DNA from: Kineococcus sp. TRM81007
GTDB taxonomy: Bacteria; Actinomycetota; Actinomycetes; Actinomycetales; Kineococcaceae
Length of the DNA: 56,195 nt
Assembly (NCBI RefSeq): GCF_022669155.1
Contig: NZ_JALBVB010000052.1
Span: 138,124 to 194,318, forward strand
Direction: 5' to 3'
The notes below the pieces were generated by a model, which ran no database searches, had not been told where the DNA came from, and saw nothing but the letters and a program-made list of their open reading frames with translations. The position numbers and the translations under genes are program-made. Below, piece by piece: positions 37,568 through 47,241 of the stretch (positions within the stretch are counted from its first letter, which is position 1; each line of letters begins with the position of its first letter).

Positions 37568-38416
37568 TTGAGCAAGAAGCGACCGGGCGGCCACCCCGCC
37601 CGCGCCGGCCAGTCCGAGGACGCCGCCGCGGCTCGCCGCGCCGAGGCCGCCGCGCTGCGGCAGCAGGAGCTGGCGCGCGAGCGCAGCCGCCGGGTGCTGC
37701 TGGTCAGCGCCGCCGTCGTGGTGGTCCTCGCGCTCGTGGCCGTCGTCGTCGTGCTGGTGGTGCGCCAGGGCGACGACACCACCACCGAGGGTGCCACCCC
37801 GCCCTCGGCCACCGCCCCCGACGGCGGGTACCTGCTGGCCGGTGACGCCGCACCCGGCGCCCCCACGCTGGACGTGTGGCTGGACTACCAGTGCCCGTTC
37901 TGCGCGGACTTCGAGGCCGCCGCCGGGGACGACCTGCAGGAGCTGGCCGCCTCCGGGCAGGCCCGCGTGGTCGTGCACACCCTCAGCTTCCTCGACGAGA
38001 ACCTCGGCAACGACTCCTCCACCCGTGCCGCGCAGGGCGCTGCCGCCGCCGACGTCCAGGGCCGCTTCGCCGAGTACAGCGAGGAGGTCTTCGCCCGCCA
38101 GCCCGGCCGCGCCGGCAACGACGGCGCGGAGGGCGACGGCTACACCGACGAGCAGCTGCGCGCCGCGGCGCAGGCGGCCGGGGTGGGTGACCTGGACGCC
38201 TGGGAGCAGGCCGTGGCGGACGACACCCACCTCGGCTACGTGCGCCGCGTGCAGGCGTCCATGGCCGACGCCGGCGTCGAGGGCACCCCCACCGTGCAGC
38301 TCACCCCCGACGGCGGTGAGACCCGCGCGCTGGAGACCGGGCAGCTGCTCGGCGCGGACGCCGGTGCGTACCTGCGCGAGCAGGTCGCCCGGGCCACCGA
38401 GGCGGCCGCCTCGTGA
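37568..38416 (+). CDS. membrane-anchored DsbA-like thioredoxin-fold protein
   Basis: The 282-residue protein has a charged Lys/Arg/Ala cytoplasmic tail, one membrane helix (about residues 43-66, VLLVSAAVVVVLALVAVVVVL) and an extracytoplasmic thioredoxin/DsbA domain. The redox motif is CPFC (Cys109, Cys112 in LDYQCPFCADF), and a cis-proline lies in GTPTVQL. It probably introduces or reshuffles disulphides in exported proteins. The start is TTG at 37568 because GAGGGGA stands at the right distance and no ATG/GTG nearby fits. It overlaps lgt by 4 nt. Co-expression with a lipoprotein-processing gene suits an envelope role. Confidence 0.85.
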   Translation: MSKKRPGGHPARAGQSEDAAAARRAEAAALRQQELARERSRRVLLVSAAVVVVLALVAVVVVLVVRQGDDTTTEGATPPSATAPDGGYLLAGDAAPGAPTLDVWLDYQCPFCADFEAAAGDDLQELAASGQARVVVHTLSFLDENLGNDSSTRAAQGAAAADVQGRFAEYSEEVFARQPGRAGNDGAEGDGYTDEQLRAAAQAAGVGDLDAWEQAVADDTHLGYVRRVQASMADAGVEGTPTVQLTPDGGETRALETGQLLGADAGAYLREQVARATEAAAS

Positions 38417-39414
38417 TCACCGCCCTTCCCGCGGCACTGCCCGCCGCGCTGCCCAGCCCCACGCAGAGCGTGTGGTACCTGGGCCCGGTGCCGCTGCGCG
38501 CGTACGCGCTGTGCATCCTCGCCGGCATCGCCGCCGGTCTGTGGATCACCTCCCGGCGCTGGCGCGCCAAGGGCGGCAACCCGGACTTCCCCCTGGACGT
38601 GGCGGTGTGGGCGGTGCCGCTGGGGGTCGTCGGCGCCCGCATCTACCACGTCATCACCTCCCCGGAGGCGTACTTCGGCCCCGGCGGGGACCCGGTGCGC
38701 GCGCTGTACCTGTGGGAGGGCGGCCTGGGCATCTGGGGCGCGGTGGCCGCCGGTGCGCTGGGCGCATGGATCGCCTGCCGGCGCGCCGGCTACCGCCTGG
38801 CCCCCTTCGCCGACGCGGTGGCCCCCGGCCTGCTCGTCGCGCAGGCCCTGGGCCGGTGGGGCAACTGGTTCAACAACGAGCTGTACGGGCGCGCCACGGA
38901 CGTGCCGTGGGCGCTGACGATCCACGACTGGGACGAGGCCGCCGGGCGGGCGCACACCGGGGCGGACGGCCAGCCGGTGGTGCTGGGCACCTTCCACCCC
39001 ACGTTCCTGTACGAGTCGCTGTGGTGCCTGCTCTCAGCCGCCCTCATCGTGCTGGTCGACCGCCGCCGGCACCTGCGCCACGGGCAGGCGTTCTTCCTGT
39101 ACGTGGCCCTGTACACCGCCGGCCGCTCGGTCACCGAGGCGCTGCGCATCGACCCGGCCAACGAGATCGGCGAGCTGCGCGTGAACCAGTGGGTCGCCGC
39201 GGCGGTCTTCCTCGCCGCGGTCGTCGCGCTGGTCCTCTCGCGCCGCCGGCACCGCGGCGCAGGTGGTCGGGACGAGCCCCTCGAGCGGGTACCCTCACCG
39301 CAGTCCCCGGCGGCCACTCCACCCACCGGTGACACTGAGCAGCAGGCCGGTGAACCGAACGTGACCGCGTCCTTGCCGCCGTCCTCACGGGAACGCGACC
39401 ACCCCCAGTCGTGA
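38413..39414 (+). CDS. lgt: prolipoprotein diacylglyceryl transferase
   Basis: The 333-residue polytopic enzyme transfers diacylglyceryl from phosphatidylglycerol to the lipobox cysteine of prolipoproteins. Seen are PVPLRAYALCILAGIAAGLW, the YLWEGGLGIWGA region and the signature LGRWGNWFNNELYG (about residues 151-164), then FHPTFLYESLW and GRSVTEALRID. The last ~60 residues are a polar Pro/Ser/Glu tail. It is translationally coupled to the DsbA-like gene. Confidence 0.96.
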   Translation: MITALPAALPAALPSPTQSVWYLGPVPLRAYALCILAGIAAGLWITSRRWRAKGGNPDFPLDVAVWAVPLGVVGARIYHVITSPEAYFGPGGDPVRALYLWEGGLGIWGAVAAGALGAWIACRRAGYRLAPFADAVAPGLLVAQALGRWGNWFNNELYGRATDVPWALTIHDWDEAAGRAHTGADGQPVVLGTFHPTFLYESLWCLLSAALIVLVDRRRHLRHGQAFFLYVALYTAGRSVTEALRIDPANEIGELRVNQWVAAAVFLAAVVALVLSRRRHRGAGGRDEPLERVPSPQSPAATPPTGDTEQQAGEPNVTASLPPSSRERDHPQS

Positions 39415-39498
39415 TGATCCGGTGACGCTCTCGTGCGAATGAGCACGGGTTCCTGGGCGTTACAGTGAGGTGAACGCGGGCCAGCGCCGTCCCCCGTT

Positions 39499-39620
39499 CG
39501 GGTGCGCACCCACCAGGAGCGCACCCGTGCCCCCGAGGAGACCCATCCGGCTCCGAGGGGACCCACGCTCGAAGAGACCCGTCGAGAGACCCCCTGTCCA
39601 TCGAGGTCCTCCCGGACCTC
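39499..39620 (+). promoter_or_regulatory. structured 5' leader of gltB
   Basis: The 227-bp gap before gltB holds two hairpins. One has a 9-bp stem (39499-39507 with 39519-39527) with an 11-nt loop containing accagga. The second has a 7-bp stem with a 4-nt loop (39603-39609 with 39614-39620) ending 5 nt before the GAGGA ribosome-binding site. A TACAGT box at 39461-39466 may be the -10. No known riboswitch consensus was recognised. Confidence 0.4.
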
Positions 39621-39641
39621 TCTCCGAGGACGGTGCACCGC

Positions 39642-42600
39642 ATGTCGCAACCCCTCGCGCAGCCCACCGCGCAGACCCCCGGGAACACCACGGCGCAGCC
39701 GGTCCGACCGCTGCCCTTCTCGACGCTGCCGCCGAGCTCCGGCCTGTACGACCGCCGCAACGAGCACGACGCCTGCGGGGTCGCCTTCGTCGCCACCATG
39801 CGCGGCGAGGCCGGCCACGACATCGTCGAGCACGCCCTGACGGCCCTGCGCAACCTCGACCACCGCGGCGCGGTGGGTGCGGAGACCACCACCGGTGACG
39901 GCGCGGGCATCCTCACCCAGGTCCCCGACGAGTTCCTGCGCGCCGTGACGGCCGAGCAGGGCATCGAGCTGCCCGCCCAGGGCGCCTACGCCGTCGGCAA
40001 CGCCTTCCTGCCGGTGGACGAGACCGAGCGCGCGGCCGCCGTGGCCCGCATCGAAGAGCTCGCCGCCGAGGAGTCGCTGACCGTCCTGGGCTGGCGCGAG
40101 GTGCCGGTGACCGCCGACCTCGTCGGCTCCCAGGCACGTGCGTGCATGCCGCACTTCGCGCAGCTGTTCGTCGCCGGCCCGGCCGGCGAGAGCGGCCTGG
40201 ACCTGGACCGGCGCGTGTACCCGCTGCGCAAGCGCGCAGAGCGGGAGCTGGGCGTCTACTTCCCCTCCCTGTCGGCGCGCACGATCGTCTACAAGGGCAT
40301 GCTCACCACCGGCCAGCTCGAGCCGTTCTTCCCCGACCTGTCCGACCGCCGCTTCACCAGCGAGCTCGGCCTGGTCCACTCGCGCTTCTCCACCAACACC
40401 TTCCCGTCGTGGCCGCTGGCGCACCCCTTCCGCACCATCGCCCACAACGGCGAGATCAACACCGTGCGCGGCAACCGCAACTGGATGGCCGCGCGCGAGT
40501 CGCAGATGAGCACCCCCCTCATCCCCGGCGACGTGCAGCGACTGGGCCCGGTGTGCGCCACCGAGGGCTCCGACTCCGCCTCCTTCGACGAGGCCCTGGA
40601 GCTGTTGCACCTGGCCGGGCGCTCCCTGCCGCACGCGGTGCTGATGATGATCCCCGAGGCGTGGGAGAACAACACCGAGATGGACCCGGCCCGCCGGGCC
40701 TTCTACGAGTTCCACTCGATGTTCGCCGAGCCCTGGGACGGCCCGGCCAACCTCACCTTCACCGACGGCACCCTCATCGGCTGCGTCCTGGACCGCAACG
40801 GCCTGCGCCCCTCGCGCTACTGGGTCACCGACGACGGCCTCGTCGTGCTGGCCAGCGAGGTCGGCGTGCTGGACGTGGACCCCTCCTCCGTCGTCGCCCG
40901 CGGCCGCGTCGCCCCGGGCAAGATGTTCCTCGTCGACACCGCCCGCGGGCGCATCGTCGACGACGAGGAGATCAAGGCCGAGCTCGCCGCCGCCCGCCCG
41001 TACGCGGAGTGGCTGAAGAACGTCGTGCACCTGGGGGACCTGCCCCCGCGCGAGCACGTCGTGCACACCCACGCCTCGGTGGCCCGCCGCCAGCAGACCT
41101 TCGGCTACACCGAGGAGGAGCTGCGCCTCATCCTCGCCCCGATGGCCCGCGCCGGCGCGGAGCCGATCGGCTCCATGGGCTCCGACACGCCCCTGGCGGT
41201 GCTCTCCGAGCGCCCCCGCCTGCTCTTCGACTACTTCACCCAGCTCTTCGCGCAGGTCACCAACCCGCCGCTGGACGCCATCCGCGAGGAGCTCGTCACC
41301 TCGCTGATCACCATCGCCGGCCCGCACCAGAACTTCCTCGCGGAGTCCCCGGCGCACTGCCACCAGCTGGTGCTGCCCTTCCCGGTCATCGACAACGACG
41401 AGCTCGCCAAGATCGTCCACATCGACAAGGACCGCCGCAACCCGGGCCGCACCACCCACACCGTCAAGGGCCTGTACCGCGTCGCCGGCGGCGGCGCGGA
41501 GCTGGCCCGGCGCATCGAGGAGATCCGCGCGGAGGTCACCCGCGCCATCGCCGACGGCGCCGTCTTCGTGGTCCTCTCGGACCGCGACTCCACCGCCGAG
41601 CTGGCCCCCATCCCCTCGCTGCTCCTGACCTCCGCCGTGCACCACCACCTGGTGCGCCAGAAGCTGCGCACCCAGGTCGGCCTGGTCGTCGAGGCCGGTG
41701 ACGTGCGCGAGGTGCACCACGTCGCCCTCCTCATCGGCTACGGCGCCGCCGCCATCAACCCCTACCTGGCGATGGAGACCGTCGAGGACCTCGTCCGCGA
41801 CGGCGTCATCACCGGCGTCGACGCCCCCACGGCCGTGAAGAACCTCATCAAGGCCCTCGGCAAGGGCGTGCTGAAGGTGATGTCCAAGATGGGCATCTCC
41901 ACCGTCGCCTCCTACCGCGGCGCGCAGGTCTTCGAGGCCCTGGGGCTGTCCCAGACCCTCGTCGACGAGTACTTCACCGCCACCACCTCCCGCCTGGGCG
42001 GGGTCGGCCTCGACGTGCTCGCCGAGGAGGTCGCCCGCCGCCACCGCATCGCCTACCCCGTGGAGGGCCAGGAGCGCGCCCACCGGCGCCTGGAGACCGG
42101 TGGCGAGTACCAGTGGCGCCGCGAGGGCGAACCGCACCTGTTCGACCCCGAGACCGTCTTCCAGCTGCAGCACTCCACCCGCCAGCGCAACGAGGCCCTC
42201 TTCCGCAAGTACACCTCCCGGGTGGACGACCAGGCCGAGCGCCTGATGACCCTGCGCGGGCTGCTGCAGCTGAAGAAGGGCGTGCGCGAACCCGTCCCCG
42301 TCGACGAGGTCGAGCCGATCAGCGAGATCGTCAAGCGCTTCTCCACCGGCGCGATGAGCTACGGCTCCATCAGCCAGGAGGCTCACGAGGTCCTCGCGAT
42401 CGCCATGAACCGCCTCGGCGGGCGCTCGAACTCCGGTGAGGGCGGCGAGGAGGTCGAGCGGCTGCACGACCCCGAGAAGACCTCGAAGGTCAAGCAGATC
42501 GCCTCCGGCCGCTTCGGCGTGACGAGCAACTACCTCTCCTCGGCCACCGACCTGCAGATCAAGGTCGCCCAGGGCGCCAAGCCCGGCGAGGGCGGGCAGC

Positions 42601-44246
42601 TGCCCGGCCACAAGGTCTACCCGAACATCGCCAGGACCCGGCACTCCACGCCCGGCGTCGGGCTCATCTCCCCGCCGCCGCACCACGACATCTACTCCAT
42701 CGAGGACCTCGCCCAGCTCATCCACGACCTGAAGAACTCCAACCCCGCGGCGCGCGTGCACGTCAAGCTCGTCTCCGAGGTCGGCGTCGGCACGGTCGCC
42801 ACCGGGGTGTCCAAGGCCAAGGCCGACGTGGTCCTCATCTCCGGCCACGACGGCGGCACCGGCGCGGCACCACTGACCAGCCTCAAGCACGCCGGCGGCC
42901 CCTGGGAGCTCGGCCTGGCCGAGACCCAGCAGACCCTCGTCGTCAACGGCCTGCGCGACCGCATCTCCGTCCAGGTGGACGGGCAGCTGAAGACCGGGCG
43001 CGACGTCGTCATCGCCGCCCTGCTGGGCGCCGAGGAGTTCGGCTTCGCCACCGCCCCCCTGGTCGTCTCCGGCTGCATCATGATGCGCGTGTGCCAGCTG
43101 GACACCTGCCCCGTCGGGGTGGCCACGCAGAACCCCGAGCTGCGCGCACGGTTCACCGGCAAGGCCGAGTACCTGGTGACGTTCTTCGAGTACCTGGCGC
43201 AGGAGGTGCGCGAGTACCTGGCCCAGCTGGGCTTCCGCTCCCTGGCCGAGGCCGTCGGCCACGTCGAGGTCCTCGACACCCGCCGTGCCGTGGCCCACTG
43301 GAAGGCCACCGGGCTGGACCTGGCGCCGATCCTGCACGCGCCCGCCGCACCGGAGGGCACCGCGCTGCACCAGACGCAGACGCAGGACCACGCCCTGGAG
43401 AAGGCGCTGGACCACGTCCTCATCGAGCGCGCCGGCAGCGCCCTGCGCGACGGCACCCCGGTGCGGATCGAGGTGCCGGTGCGCAACGTCAACCGCACCA
43501 TCGGCACCCTGCTCGGCCACGAGGTCACCAAGGCCTGGGGCGAGGCGGGCCTGCCCGAGGGCACCATCGACATCACCCTGACCGGATCGGCCGGGCAGTC
43601 GCTGGGCGCCTTCGTGCCGCGCGGCATCACCCTGCGCCTGCTCGGTGACACCAACGACTACGTCGGCAAGGGCCTGTCGGGCGGCACCGTCGTGGTGCGC
43701 CCGGACCGCGCCAGCGGCACCCGCGAACGCGACATCGTCGCCGGCAACGTCATCGGCTACGGCGCCACCTCCGGCTCCATCTTCCTGCGCGGGGAGGTCG
43801 GCGAGCGCTTCTGCGTGCGCAACTCCGGCGCCACCGCCGTGGTGGAGGGCGTCGGCGACCACGCGCTGGAGTACATGACCGGCGGCGAGGTCGTGATCCT
43901 GGGCCGCACCGGCCGCAACGTCGCCGCGGGCATGTCCGGCGGCCTGGCCCACGTGCTGGACCTGAAGGAGTCCCGCGTCAACCGCGACATGGTCGACGTG
44001 GAGCCGATGGACGACGAGGCCGCCGCACGCGTGCACGACCTGCTCGTCGCCCACCGCGAGCACACCGACTCACCCCTGGCCGCCAAGCTCCTCGCCGACT
44101 GGGGCACCGCGCGCCGCCGCTTCTCGACGATCGTCCCGCGGGACTACCGCCGCGTGCTGCAGGTGCGCGCGCAGGCCGTCAACGACGGGCTGGAGCCGGA
44201 CTCCGAGGCCGTGCTGACCCGCATCATGGAGGCTTCTCATGGTTGA
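39642..44246 (+). CDS. gltB: glutamate synthase (NADPH) large subunit
   Basis: The 1534-residue protein makes glutamate from glutamine and 2-oxoglutarate. A 44-residue propeptide is removed to expose the amidotransferase nucleophile Cys45 ([11 protein letters not shown]). The class II glutaminase domain (to ~430), a central domain, the FMN-binding synthase barrel ([45 protein letters not shown]) and the [3Fe-4S] cysteines 1145, 1151 and 1156 ([12 protein letters not shown]) follow. A C-terminal GXGXG beta-helix ends the protein. The ATG at 39642 is 11 nt from GAGGA. A GTG at 39633 would add three residues. It overlaps gltD by 8 nt. Confidence 0.97.
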   Translation: MSQPLAQPTAQTPGNTTAQPVRPLPFSTLPPSSGLYDRRNEHDACGVAFVATMRGEAGHDIVEHALTALRNLDHRGAVGAETTTGDGAGILTQVPDEFLRAVTAEQGIELPAQGAYAVGNAFLPVDETERAAAVARIEELAAEESLTVLGWREVPVTADLVGSQARACMPHFAQLFVAGPAGESGLDLDRRVYPLRKRAERELGVYFPSLSARTIVYKGMLTTGQLEPFFPDLSDRRFTSELGLVHSRFSTNTFPSWPLAHPFRTIAHNGEINTVRGNRNWMAARESQMSTPLIPGDVQRLGPVCATEGSDSASFDEALELLHLAGRSLPHAVLMMIPEAWENNTEMDPARRAFYEFHSMFAEPWDGPANLTFTDGTLIGCVLDRNGLRPSRYWVTDDGLVVLASEVGVLDVDPSSVVARGRVAPGKMFLVDTARGRIVDDEEIKAELAAARPYAEWLKNVVHLGDLPPREHVVHTHASVARRQQTFGYTEEELRLILAPMARAGAEPIGSMGSDTPLAVLSERPRLLFDYFTQLFAQVTNPPLDAIREELVTSLITIAGPHQNFLAESPAHCHQLVLPFPVIDNDELAKIVHIDKDRRNPGRTTHTVKGLYRVAGGGAELARRIEEIRAEVTRAIADGAVFVVLSDRDSTAELAPIPSLLLTSAVHHHLVRQKLRTQVGLVVEAGDVREVHHVALLIGYGAAAINPYLAMETVEDLVRDGVITGVDAPTAVKNLIKALGKGVLKVMSKMGISTVASYRGAQVFEALGLSQTLVDEYFTATTSRLGGVGLDVLAEEVARRHRIAYPVEGQERAHRRLETGGEYQWRREGEPHLFDPETVFQLQHSTRQRNEALFRKYTSRVDDQAERLMTLRGLLQLKKGVREPVPVDEVEPISEIVKRFSTGAMSYGSISQEAHEVLAIAMNRLGGRSNSGEGGEEVERLHDPEKTSKVKQIASGRFGVTSNYLSSATDLQIKVAQGAKPGEGGQLPGHKVYPNIARTRHSTPGVGLISPPPHHDIYSIEDLAQLIHDLKNSNPAARVHVKLVSEVGVGTVATGVSKAKADVVLISGHDGGTGAAPLTSLKHAGGPWELGLAETQQTLVVNGLRDRISVQVDGQLKTGRDVVIAALLGAEEFGFATAPLVVSGCIMMRVCQLDTCPVGVATQNPELRARFTGKAEYLVTFFEYLAQEVREYLAQLGFRSLAEAVGHVEVLDTRRAVAHWKATGLDLAPILHAPAAPEGTALHQTQTQDHALEKALDHVLIERAGSALRDGTPVRIEVPVRNVNRTIGTLLGHEVTKAWGEAGLPEGTIDITLTGSAGQSLGAFVPRGITLRLLGDTNDYVGKGLSGGTVVVRPDRASGTRERDIVAGNVIGYGATSGSIFLRGEVGERFCVRNSGATAVVEGVGDHALEYMTGGEVVILGRTGRNVAAGMSGGLAHVLDLKESRVNRDMVDVEPMDDEAAARVHDLLVAHREHTDSPLAAKLLADWGTARRRFSTIVPRDYRRVLQVRAQAVNDGLEPDSEAVLTRIMEASHG

Positions 44247-45699
44247 TCCCCGTGGATTCCTGAAGGTCCGCGAGCGCGAGCTCCCCGCCCGCCGCCCGGT
44301 GCCGCTGCGCCTGATGGACTGGCGCGAGGTGTACGAGAAGCAGAGCCAGGACCAGCTGCAGCGCCAGGCCGGTCGCTGCATGGACTGCGGCATCCCCTTC
44401 TGCCACAACGCCTGCCCGCTGGGGAACCTCATCCCCGAGTGGAACGACCTGGTCAGCCGCGCCGACATGCGCGAAGCCGTCGAGCGCCTGCACGCCACGA
44501 ACAACTTCCCGGAGTTCACCGGCAGGCTGTGCCCGGCGCCGTGCGAGTCCGCCTGCGTGCTGGGCATCAACCAGCCGCCGGTGACCATCAAGCAGGTCGA
44601 GGTGATGATCGCCGAGAGCGCCGCCGAGAACGGCTGGATCGAGCCCCGCCCGCCGGAGCGGCTGACCGGCAAGACCGTCGCCGTGGTCGGCTCCGGACCG
44701 GCCGGCCTGGCCGCCGCCCAGCAGCTGACCCGCGCCGGGCACACCGTCGCCGTCTACGAGCGCGACGACAGGATCGGCGGGCTGATGCGCTACGGCATCC
44801 CCGAGTTCAAGATGGAGCGCTCCGTCCTGGACCGGCGCCTGGCGCAGATGGAAGCCGAGGGCACCCGCTTCCGCCCCGGCGTCGACATCGGCACCGACAT
44901 CACCGGCGAGCAGCTGCGCGAGCGGTACGACGCCGTCGTGGTGGCCACCGGCGCCACCCAGTGGCGCGACGTGGACCTGCCCGGCCGCGACCTCGACGGC
45001 GTGCACCAGGCGATGCGGTACCTGCCGCCGACCAACCGCGTCGCCGTGGGCGAGCCCCGCCCGGACGACCTCGTCGACGCCGCTGGCCTCGACGTCGTCG
45101 TCATCGGCGGCGGCGACACCGGCTCGGACTGCTACGGCACCGCCCTGCGCCAGGGCGCGAAGTCCGTCACCCAGCTGGACATCTACCCCAAGGCACCGGG
45201 GGAGCGCAGCGAGGACGAGCCGTGGCCCACGGTGCCGAAGGTCTTCAGCGTCTCCTCCTCCCACGAGGAGGGCGGCCAGCGACGCTTCTCGGCCTCCACC
45301 CAGGCCCTCATCGGCGACGAGGACGGCCGCGTGAAGGCCCTGCGGGTCATCGAGGTCCGCAAGGTCGACGGCGTGTGGACCCCCGTGGAGGGCACCGAGC
45401 AGGACCTGCCCGCCCAGCTGGTGCTCCTGGCCATCGGCTTCACCGGACCCGAGCAGGGCGACCTGGTGCACCAGCTCGGCCTGGTGCCCGACGAGCGCAC
45501 CCGCTTCACCCGCACCCCCGGCTACGCCACGAGCACACCGGGCGTCTTCGTCGCCGGCGACGCCGGGCGCGGGCAGTCCCTGATCGTGTGGGCGATCGCC
45601 GAGGGCCGCGCCTGCGCCGCGGCGGTGGACGAGTACCTCATGGGCGACACCGCCCTGCCGGCACCCGTCCGCGCCGACGCCGCACCGCTGACCGCCTGA
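44239..45699 (+). CDS. gltD: glutamate synthase (NADPH) small subunit
   Basis: The 486-residue flavoprotein feeds NADPH electrons to GltB. The N-terminal iron-sulphur region has Cys47, Cys50, Cys55, Cys59 ([13 protein letters not shown]) and Cys98, Cys102, Cys106 (CPAPCESAC). FAD binds at [16 protein letters not shown] and NADPH at [15 protein letters not shown]. The C-terminal FAD loop is [25 protein letters not shown]. The ATG start lies within the end of gltB (8-nt overlap), giving stoichiometric coupling. It is followed by a strong hairpin. Confidence 0.97.
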   Translation: MVDPRGFLKVRERELPARRPVPLRLMDWREVYEKQSQDQLQRQAGRCMDCGIPFCHNACPLGNLIPEWNDLVSRADMREAVERLHATNNFPEFTGRLCPAPCESACVLGINQPPVTIKQVEVMIAESAAENGWIEPRPPERLTGKTVAVVGSGPAGLAAAQQLTRAGHTVAVYERDDRIGGLMRYGIPEFKMERSVLDRRLAQMEAEGTRFRPGVDIGTDITGEQLRERYDAVVVATGATQWRDVDLPGRDLDGVHQAMRYLPPTNRVAVGEPRPDDLVDAAGLDVVVIGGGDTGSDCYGTALRQGAKSVTQLDIYPKAPGERSEDEPWPTVPKVFSVSSSHEEGGQRRFSASTQALIGDEDGRVKALRVIEVRKVDGVWTPVEGTEQDLPAQLVLLAIGFTGPEQGDLVHQLGLVPDERTRFTRTPGYATSTPGVFVAGDAGRGQSLIVWAIAEGRACAAAVDEYLMGDTALPAPVRADAAPLTA

Positions 45700-45711
45700 G
45701 CCGACCACCCG

Positions 45712-45749
45712 CTCCAGCCCGCCGCGCTCAGCAGCGCGGCGGGCTGGAG
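45712..45749. terminator. 17-bp bidirectional terminator, overlaps 3' end of FRG gene
   Basis: A perfect 17-bp stem (45712-45728 with 45733-45749) with loop cagc follows the gltD stop by 12 nt. The stop codon of the convergent FRG gene (45728-45730) lies at the top of the stem and loop, and the right arm encodes its last residues. Confidence 0.85.
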
Positions 45750-46537
45750 TAGTACCGCGTCAGCCACCGGCTCAACCCGTCCAGACCGGGGAAGAGCACC
45801 CGCTCGGTGATGTTGGCCTGGTCCAGGCGCTCACGCACCAGCGGCTTCAACGCCGCCGGCACCACCAGCTTGCGCACCGACGGCGTCTCGGCGCGCGTCA
45901 GCCACGCGTCCGGCCGCTCGTGCACCGAGGAGAGCACCGAGAAGCTGGCGTACTGGTTGACGATGCGCTCGTCCAGCGACGGCGGCTCGAAGAACGCCAT
46001 GAACGGCTCGGGGTCCAGGGCGTCGAAGCGCGCCAGGGTCGGCGCCACCTGACCCAGCAGCTCCACGGTGAACGCGGTGCCCCCCGACGCCTGCAGCGCC
46101 TCGCGCACCTTCCCGGGCAGCCGCTCGTGCGCGGCGACGAAGTCCGCGCTCCACACCGCCCCGTCCTCGTCGTGGCGCCGCACGTCCGCCGTGGCGAAGT
46201 GCAGCGCCACCAGTGGCGAGTACGTCCAGTCCAGGATGCGGGTGGGCAGCCCGTGGTGCTGCGCCAGCGTCAGCCACTCCCAGTCGCTCTCCTGGTGCCC
46301 GAACGGCACCCGCGAGTACTTGCGGAAGTTGCGCAGCAGGTCCGTCTCGCGCTCGACGCGTCCCAGCCGCTGCACCGACGTCAGCAGCCCGTACGCCGCG
46401 CACGGCAGGCCCCGGTGCACCACGTTGGAGTGGTACCGGCCCGCCCGCTGCGGCCACGGCTCGGCGAACAGCAGGTCCTGCAGCTGCGCCCACGTGCGCG
46501 GTGCCACCGTCTCCACCTCGGGGTGATCCACCCGCAC
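45728..46537 (-). CDS. FRG-domain protein
   Basis: The 269-residue protein matches the FRG family: VVHRGLPCAAYGLLTSVQRL near the N-terminus, and the hallmark LAQHHGLPTRILDWTYSPLVALHFA in the middle. LDERIVNQYASFSVLSSVHERP lies further on and resembles the C-terminal half of such proteins. Biochemical activity is not established for the family, although some members occur in mobile or defence contexts. The GTG at 46537 is preceded by GGGAGGGG. The longer Arg/Gly-rich upstream frame is rejected. The last residues (YYSSPPRC) are encoded by the arm of the gltD terminator hairpin. No toxin-antitoxin or phage genes flank it. Confidence 0.78.
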   Translation of the reverse strand: MRVDHPEVETVAPRTWAQLQDLLFAEPWPQRAGRYHSNVVHRGLPCAAYGLLTSVQRLGRVERETDLLRNFRKYSRVPFGHQESDWEWLTLAQHHGLPTRILDWTYSPLVALHFATADVRRHDEDGAVWSADFVAAHERLPGKVREALQASGGTAFTVELLGQVAPTLARFDALDPEPFMAFFEPPSLDERIVNQYASFSVLSSVHERPDAWLTRAETPSVRKLVVPAALKPLVRERLDQANITERVLFPGLDGLSRWLTRYYSSPPRC

Positions 46538-46614
46538 CGACCGACCCCTCCCGCCTCGACCCGTGCCTCGACCCGCCAGCCGCCCCCTGCCGGCCCTCCG
46601 GCGGGCCCCCGTGC

Positions 46615-46645
46615 GCCCGGCGGGCCGCGACCGGGCCCGCCGGGC
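46615..46645. terminator. 12-bp hairpin between hypothetical and FRG genes
   Basis: The stem 46615-46626 with 46634-46645 and a 7-nt loop lies just beyond the stop of the reverse-strand 135-residue gene and upstream of the FRG gene. It probably separates the two transcripts. Confidence 0.6.
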
Positions 46646-46650
46646 AGGGG

Positions 46651-47058
46651 TCACCAGCCGGCGACGGCCTCCCGGTCGTACACCCACACCGCCGAGTCGC
46701 TGATCACGGTGACGTCCGCGGCGTGCCCGGCCAGGCCGCGCTCGGCCGCGGCCTCCTCCACCTTCGCCAGCGCACGCTGCGCGGCGCTCTCGGCGTCCAG
46801 CCCGTCCCCGTCGACGCTGATGACCACGTCGTGCTCGGGCGCGTCCACCGACTCGATGCGCGGGTGCGCCGTGCGCAGCGCCGCCACCAGCTCCTGCAGC
46901 GCCCCCTGCGGCCAGTCGGCGTCCGCGTGCAGCCGCACGTAGACGGCGTACTCGTGCTCCAGGTCCGCCACGCCCTGCTCGATCAGCTCGTCGATCTCGC
47001 GGTCCACCGCGGTCCCCAGCACCACGTCGTCGCGACCCGCTCCCGTTCCCGTCGTCAT
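46651..47058 (-). CDS. hypothetical acidic protein, 135 aa
   Basis: I do not recognise a family. The protein is acidic, rich in Asp/Glu/Ala, without membrane helices or signal peptide. It has a plausible alpha/beta pattern (EHEYAVYVRLHADADWPQGALQELVAALRTAH, then HDVVISVDGDGLDAESAAQRALAKVEEAAAERG, then VTVISDSAVWVYDREAV), hinting at two ferredoxin-like strand-helix units. I chose the ATG at 47058. An ATG at 47070 would add four residues. It is divergent from pyk across 183 bp and has its own hairpin downstream. Confidence 0.55.
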   Translation of the reverse strand: MTTGTGAGRDDVVLGTAVDREIDELIEQGVADLEHEYAVYVRLHADADWPQGALQELVAALRTAHPRIESVDAPEHDVVISVDGDGLDAESAAQRALAKVEEAAAERGLAGHAADVTVISDSAVWVYDREAVAGW

Positions 47059-47229
47059 GGCAGCCAGCATGGACCAGTCACGCGCCCGCGCACCCCGGGA
47101 GGGCGTGCACGGGCGTCAGGAGCGCTGCTCGACCCCCGGTGGGTGACGGGCGCGTGACCGGGGTGTGACGAGCCGGTCGCGAGCGCACGGGCGGCACGCC
47201 CCGCGGCGCGCGCGCCACCGCCGTCGGCA

Positions 47230-47235
47230 TAGGGT
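47230..47235 (+). promoter_or_regulatory. -10 box of predicted leaderless pyk transcript
   Basis: TAGGGT ends 6 nt before the pyk ATG (spacer cggggc), so the mRNA should start at the AUG. Confidence 0.6.
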
Positions 47236-47241
47236 CGGGGC

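Noticed and set aside
38790-44063. Very long open frame on the minus strand antisense to gltB
   Set aside because: It is a mirror of the strongly coding gltB frame in high-GC DNA. Its translation is low-complexity (Gly/Val/Asp/His-rich) with no recognisable domain.
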